From contig CAMBXJ010000112.1 of assembly GCA_945871455.1 (NCBI GenBank), positions 1 to 9,944 of the forward strand: a stretch of DNA of 9,944 nt. Direction: 5' to 3'. This document shows positions 6,882 through 9,944 of this stretch, one piece after another; the first letter of the stretch is position 1; the number at the start of each line of letters is the position of its first letter. Under the pieces are notes generated by a model. That model saw nothing but the letters and a program-made list of their open reading frames with translations, made no database searches and was not told the DNA's origin. Source of the DNA: Asaia bogorensis (GTDB lineage Bacteria > Pseudomonadota > Alphaproteobacteria > Acetobacterales > Acetobacteraceae). Position numbers and translations under genes: made by a program.

Positions 6882-7952
6882 ATGGAATTCGGCATCGGTA
6901 TCGCCACCTCCAGCGACTCCTGGAAGCTCGCCCAACGCGCCGAGGAACTGGGCTTCTCCCACGCCTGGTTCTACGACACGCAGATGATCACCGCCGATTG
7001 CTTCGTTGCCATGGGCGCCGCGGCGGTGAAGACCAGCAAGATCCGCCTCGGCACCGGCGTGTTGGTGCCATCCAACCGCATCGCCCCGGTCACCGCCAAC
7101 GCCTTTGCGACCTTGAACGGTCTGGCGCCCGGCCGGCTCGATTTCGGCGTCGGCACCGGATTTTCCGCTCGGCGCGCCATGGGCCTGAATGCGATGAAGC
7201 TGGCCGACATGGAGGAGTATATCCGTGTCGTCTACGGCCTGCTGAACGGGGAAACCCTGGAAACCGACGTCGAGGGCAAGCAGCGGAAAATCCGCTTCCT
7301 CAATCCGGATGCCAACCTGTTCAATCTCAAGGATCCGATCAAACTGCATATTTCGGCCTATGGCCCGAAATCCCAGGCGCTGGTGGGTAAACTGGGCGCC
7401 GCCTGGAAGACCTTTATCAGCGACGTGCCCGGCGCCATGGGCGCGCTGGACGGCATGAAGAAGGATTGGGAAGCCGCCGGGCGATCCACGTCAGACCTCT
7501 ATACCACGGCCTGGGTTTGCGGCTGCGTGCTTGAACCGGGCGAACCCGCCGACAGTCCCCGCGCCATGCGCCAGGCCGGTCCTCGCGCCGCCGTGTTGCT
7601 GCACCGTGCCGCCGATCTGGACATGAACGGCTGGAAGAACACGTCGGAAGTCCCGCCATCCACCCAGGAAAGCATCGACGGCTACATCAAGGTCGCGCGC
7701 GAGTTCGAGCCGAAGGACGCCCGCTACCTGATGAACCATCGCGGGCACTTCGTCTTCGTGAAGCCCGAGGAGAAGCAGTTCGTCAACGCCGAACTGATCC
7801 GCCGCACCACCTTCACCGCGACCGAGCAGGAATTGAAGCAACGCATAGAAGCCCTGCGCGATGCCGGATGGAACCAGTTCGTCATTCCGATTACCCCGGG
7901 GGAGGAAGGCGCGATCGAAGACTGGGCTCGCGTCAAACGCGCGTTCGCCTGA
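6882..7952 (+). CDS. LLM class (luciferase-like) flavin/F420-dependent oxidoreductase, Mer-like subgroup, 356 aa
   Basis: Bacterial-luciferase-like proteins are TIM-barrel enzymes that use FMN or F420 for monooxygenation or hydride transfer. Here strand 1 is MEFGIGIATS (1-10), then the LAQRAEELGFSHAWFYDTQ segment (17-34), the KTSKIRLGTGVLVPSNRIAPV segment (50-70; typical cofactor-facing T-G-V), LAPGRLDFGVGTGFSARRAMGL (81-102), and IKLHISAYGPKSQALVGKLG (153-172), a segment resembling the phosphate-binding part of Mer-type proteins. The C-terminal DAGWNQFVIPI (327-337) is the last barrel strand. Mer-like proteins usually read G-x-G-D-S-A where this has GTGFSA. Length is normal. The ATG at 6882 is preferred: AAGAGGAAG (6865-6873) lies just upstream and homology-like sequence begins exactly there; extending to 6573 adds non-coding-looking residues. 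An MFS transporter gene follows 101 nt later. Substrate, and FMN versus F420, are unknown. Confidence 0.88.
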   Translation: MEFGIGIATSSDSWKLAQRAEELGFSHAWFYDTQMITADCFVAMGAAAVKTSKIRLGTGVLVPSNRIAPVTANAFATLNGLAPGRLDFGVGTGFSARRAMGLNAMKLADMEEYIRVVYGLLNGETLETDVEGKQRKIRFLNPDANLFNLKDPIKLHISAYGPKSQALVGKLGAAWKTFISDVPGAMGALDGMKKDWEAAGRSTSDLYTTAWVCGCVLEPGEPADSPRAMRQAGPRAAVLLHRAADLDMNGWKNTSEVPPSTQESIDGYIKVAREFEPKDARYLMNHRGHFVFVKPEEKQFVNAELIRRTTFTATEQELKQRIEALRDAGWNQFVIPITPGEEGAIEDWARVKRAFA

Positions 7953-8053
7953 ACCTGCGCGTCCGCGCACCGGGGTAGAGCCTATCGGGCAAACCTCAGC
8001 GCACAGGCCCGGCTGACACGTGAAGGTTCAACCGATGGACAAAGGCTGACCCG

Positions 8054-9271
8054 ATGACCGCCCCACGCACTGGCAAGGCCGCGGAATTTCAGGCCCTGGG
8101 CCTGATCTGTGCCGCGCATTGGGTCAGCCATTTCCACTATCTCGTCCTGATCCCCCTCTTCCCGCTGCTGAAACAGAAGCTCGACGTCGGCTACGTCGAG
8201 CTTGGCCTTGCCCTGACCGTGTTCAACGTGGTCAGCGGCCTGGTTCAGACCCCGATGGGTTACGCGGTGGATCGCTACGGCGCCCGCCGTGTGCTGGTCG
8301 CGGGACTGGTGCTCGGGGGTCTGTCCTATGTGCTGATCGGCCTCTATCCGACCTATCCATGCCTGCTGGCGGCGTCGGTCCTGCTGGGCATCGCCAATGC
8401 GGTCTACCATCCCGCCGACTACTCGATCCTCGGCTCTGTCATCGAGCCGTCTCGCCTGGGCAGATCCTTCTCCCTGCACACGTTTTCGGGTTTCCTGGGC
8501 AGCGCCATGGCGCCCATCATGATGCTGCTGATGACGGAAGCCTGGGGCATGAACATCGCGATCATGCTTGCCGGAGCGATCTCCATCGCCGTCGCCCTGC
8601 CGCTGATGGCCGCCCGATGGATGGACCGCGCGGCCGCGGCCCGCATGCCGGCCGGCGCGACGGACATCCCGTTGCGACGGCTGCTCAGCCCGGCCGTGAT
8701 CAGTCTGGTCGGGTTCTTCACCTTGCTCAGCCTGTCCAGCGGGGCGCTGACCAACTACTCCGCCGTGGCACTGACCAGCCTGTACGACCTGACCTTGTCC
8801 GCCGCCAACGTGGCGTTGTCCGCGTTTCTGTTCGCGAGCGCGGTGGGTGTGCTGGCCGGCGGCTTCATCGCCGATGCCACCAAGCGACATGGAGAGGTCG
8901 CGGCCATAGGCTTCGGTGGCGCCGCGGTCATGATCCTGCTGGTGGGTACGATCGACCTGGGGCCGCTGTTGTTGGCCGGCGTCATGATGGCGGCGGGATT
9001 CCTGTCCGGCATGATCTCTCCCTCCCGGGATATGCTGGTCCGTGCCGCCTCCCCGCCTGGCGCGTTCGGCCGGGTGTTTGGCATCGTTACCACCGGCTTC
9101 AATATCGGCGGCACCGTCGGTCCGCTGATCGGCGGCTGGATCATGGATCACAATCTGCCGCGCTGGGTGTTCTATTCGTCCGTGATCTTCATGGTCATGA
9201 CGGCCATCATGGGCCTGACCAGCGACTGGCGGTCCCGCCGGAGGGCGGAACTGGCGGGCGCGGCGGGCTAG
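8054..9271 (+). CDS. MFS transporter, 12 TM, 405 aa
   Basis: Major facilitator proteins move small solutes across the inner membrane, usually coupled to protons. The protein is strongly hydrophobic with about 12 predicted helices in two halves separated by a polar loop (about 188-210, ARWMDRAAAARMPAG). TM1 carries AHWVSHFHYLVLIPLFP (21-37). The loop 2-3 motif A is G69-Y-A-V-D73-R-Y-G-A-R-R79, and its second-half counterpart is G270-F-I-A-D274-A-T-K-R278. TM4 contains NAVYHPADYS (115-124), a YHP motif seen in several drug/metabolite efflux MFS groups such as the fosmidomycin-resistance type. AAAGG (8041-8045) lies 8 nt before the ATG. It is probably cotranscribed with the LLM oxidoreductase (gap 101 nt), which suggests import or export of that enzyme's substrate or product. 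Direction and substrate cannot be told. Confidence 0.88.
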   Translation: MTAPRTGKAAEFQALGLICAAHWVSHFHYLVLIPLFPLLKQKLDVGYVELGLALTVFNVVSGLVQTPMGYAVDRYGARRVLVAGLVLGGLSYVLIGLYPTYPCLLAASVLLGIANAVYHPADYSILGSVIEPSRLGRSFSLHTFSGFLGSAMAPIMMLLMTEAWGMNIAIMLAGAISIAVALPLMAARWMDRAAAARMPAGATDIPLRRLLSPAVISLVGFFTLLSLSSGALTNYSAVALTSLYDLTLSAANVALSAFLFASAVGVLAGGFIADATKRHGEVAAIGFGGAAVMILLVGTIDLGPLLLAGVMMAAGFLSGMISPSRDMLVRAASPPGAFGRVFGIVTTGFNIGGTVGPLIGGWIMDHNLPRWVFYSSVIFMVMTAIMGLTSDWRSRRRAELAGAAG

Positions 9272-9320
9272 AGCGGTTTCACGCTGACTGGAAACGGGAA
9301 ACCGCTCTAGCTCTTTGTTT
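9267..9320 (+). terminator. Strong hairpin terminator at the MFS stop codon, part of a likely dispersed repeat
   Basis: A perfect 14-bp inverted repeat GCTAGAGCGGTTTC (9267-9280) / GAAACCGCTCTAGC (9298-9311) with a 17-nt loop is followed by CTCTTTGTTT (9311-9320), a T-rich run on the plus strand. The left arm contains the MFS stop codon TAG (9269-9271), so the hairpin starts inside the gene end. The following AATCGCATGATT and the distal ATCATGC (9361-9367, pairing with GCATGAT at 9325-9331) make a second, weaker inverted repeat up to the stop of the convergent permease gene. The arm plus tail resembles a sequence I recall as common between genes in alphaproteobacteria, so it may be a mobile or amplified terminator unit. 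Confidence 0.7.
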
Positions 9321-9368
9321 AATCGCATGATTCACGCGCTGTTACGGCCCGCTCAGCACGATCATGCT

Positions 9369-9944
9369 CTAGATCGTGGCGAACTTCGCGCCCGACAATC
9401 CCGCGATCAGCCAGACCGCCCCCGGAACTTCAGCCGGACGGCCGGCGAGGAGCTTGACCAGCGCATAGGCGATGAAGCCCAGGCCGATACCGGTGGCGAT
9501 CGAGAAGGTGAGCGGCATTGCCAAGGCGACGATGACCGCGGGCACGAAGTCCGTCACGTCGTTCCAGTCGATCTCTGCCAGGCTGCTCGCCATCATGCAG
9601 GCCACGAACACCAGAGCCGGCGCGGTGGCGAAGGCGGGGATTGATGTGGCCAGCGGCGCGAAGAACAGGGTCGCCAGAAACAGCACGCCGACCACGACGG
9701 CGGTCAGCCCGGTGCGCCCGCCGGCCTGGATGCCCGCCGAACTTTCGATATAGCTGGTGGTGGTGCTGGTGCCGAGCGCGGCGCCGACGATGGCACCGCC
9801 GCTGTCGGCCAGGAGAGCTTCGCGCAGCCGCGGGATGGAGCCGTCCTTGTTCAGCAGGCCGGCTTTCCGCGTCGTGGCAATCAAGGTGCCGGCGTTGTCC
9901 AGCACATCCATCAGCAGGAACGTCAGAACCACCACGACCACGCC
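9369..9944 (-). CDS. C-terminal part of an AzgA/NCS2-type nucleobase (adenine/guanine/hypoxanthine) permease, partial
   Basis: The frame is open from the window edge (9944) to a TAG at 9371-9369, giving 191 residues of a protein whose family is about 430-450 aa; the N-terminal half lies beyond the window. AzgA-like permeases import purines by proton symport. The segment starts in a helix ending FLLMDVLDNAGTLIATTRKA, followed by a loop with LLADSGGAIVGAALGTSTTT and YIESSAGIQAGGRTGLTA. This T-S-T-x-T-x-Y-x-E-S-x-x-G-x-x-x-G-G-R-T-G signature, including the conserved E-S and G-G-R-T-G, is diagnostic of the AzgA/PbuG branch of NCS2. Four further hydrophobic segments follow, including LAMPLTFSIATGIGLGFIAY, before a C-terminus ending KFATI. 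It is convergent with the MFS gene (97-nt gap). Purine transport is well supported; which base is preferred is not. Confidence 0.85.
   Translation of the reverse strand, partial: GVVVVVLTFLLMDVLDNAGTLIATTRKAGLLNKDGSIPRLREALLADSGGAIVGAALGTSTTTSYIESSAGIQAGGRTGLTAVVVGVLFLATLFFAPLATSIPAFATAPALVFVACMMASSLAEIDWNDVTDFVPAVIVALAMPLTFSIATGIGLGFIAYALVKLLAGRPAEVPGAVWLIAGLSGAKFATI

Noticed and set aside
7982..9328. Long minus-strand open frame (448 codons) antisense to the MFS gene
   Set aside because: Low-complexity His/Gln/Arg/Gly/Asp-rich translation, fully explained as the antisense shadow of a 12-TM protein gene.

Overview
The window is GC-rich, with strongly GC-biased third codon positions and few short AT-rich islands. 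It looks like the chromosome of an alphaproteobacterium. The dispersed palindromic repeats (translating as VMAGLDP-like and VMPAQAGIHDF-like strings), the PEP-CTERM sorting tail on a secreted protein and the gene content would suit the Rhodospirillales/Acetobacteraceae, but no marker gene fixes the taxon. I see no rRNA, tRNA, CRISPR array, transposase or integrase.

Layout, left to right. (1) 1-129: the last 42 codons of a sugar-type ABC transporter ATPase. (2) 130-487: a gene-free stretch with a long inverted repeat. (3) 488-2080: an acyl-CoA carboxyltransferase beta-type subunit. (4) 2081-2297: a spacer almost half filled by a second, different palindromic repeat. (5) 2298-4673: a 791-aa tandem fusion of two class III (CaiB/BaiF) CoA-transferase domains. 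(6) 4674-4894: a convergent spacer that holds a possible truncated remnant of a Tat-exported protein. (7) 4895-6460, minus strand: a secreted vanadium-haloperoxidase-type protein of the PAP2 superfamily with a C-terminal PEP-CTERM signal. (8) 6461-6881: a divergent intergenic region with an AT-rich promoter-like island. (9) 6882-7952: a luciferase-like flavin/F420-type oxidoreductase. (10) 8054-9271: a 12-TM MFS transporter, followed by a strong hairpin that begins at its stop codon. (11) 9369-9944, minus strand: the C-terminal part of an AzgA/NCS2-type purine permease that runs off the window.

The same-strand pair carboxyltransferase + double CoA-transferase looks like a small acyl-CoA module: an organic acid could be thioesterified by CoA transfer and the acyl-CoA then carboxylated or decarboxylated. 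No biotin carboxylase, biotin carrier domain or dedicated regulator is in view, so the carboxyltransferase must borrow partners from elsewhere or do something other than biotin-dependent carboxylation. The LLM oxidoreductase and MFS transporter form a second plausible transcription unit; a link to the acyl-CoA module is only suggested by proximity, as the minus-strand haloperoxidase lies between them. The most unusual items are the tandem CoA-transferase that keeps the candidate nucleophilic Asp in both halves, the orphan carboxyltransferase, and the PEP-CTERM haloperoxidase with a complete metal-site signature.
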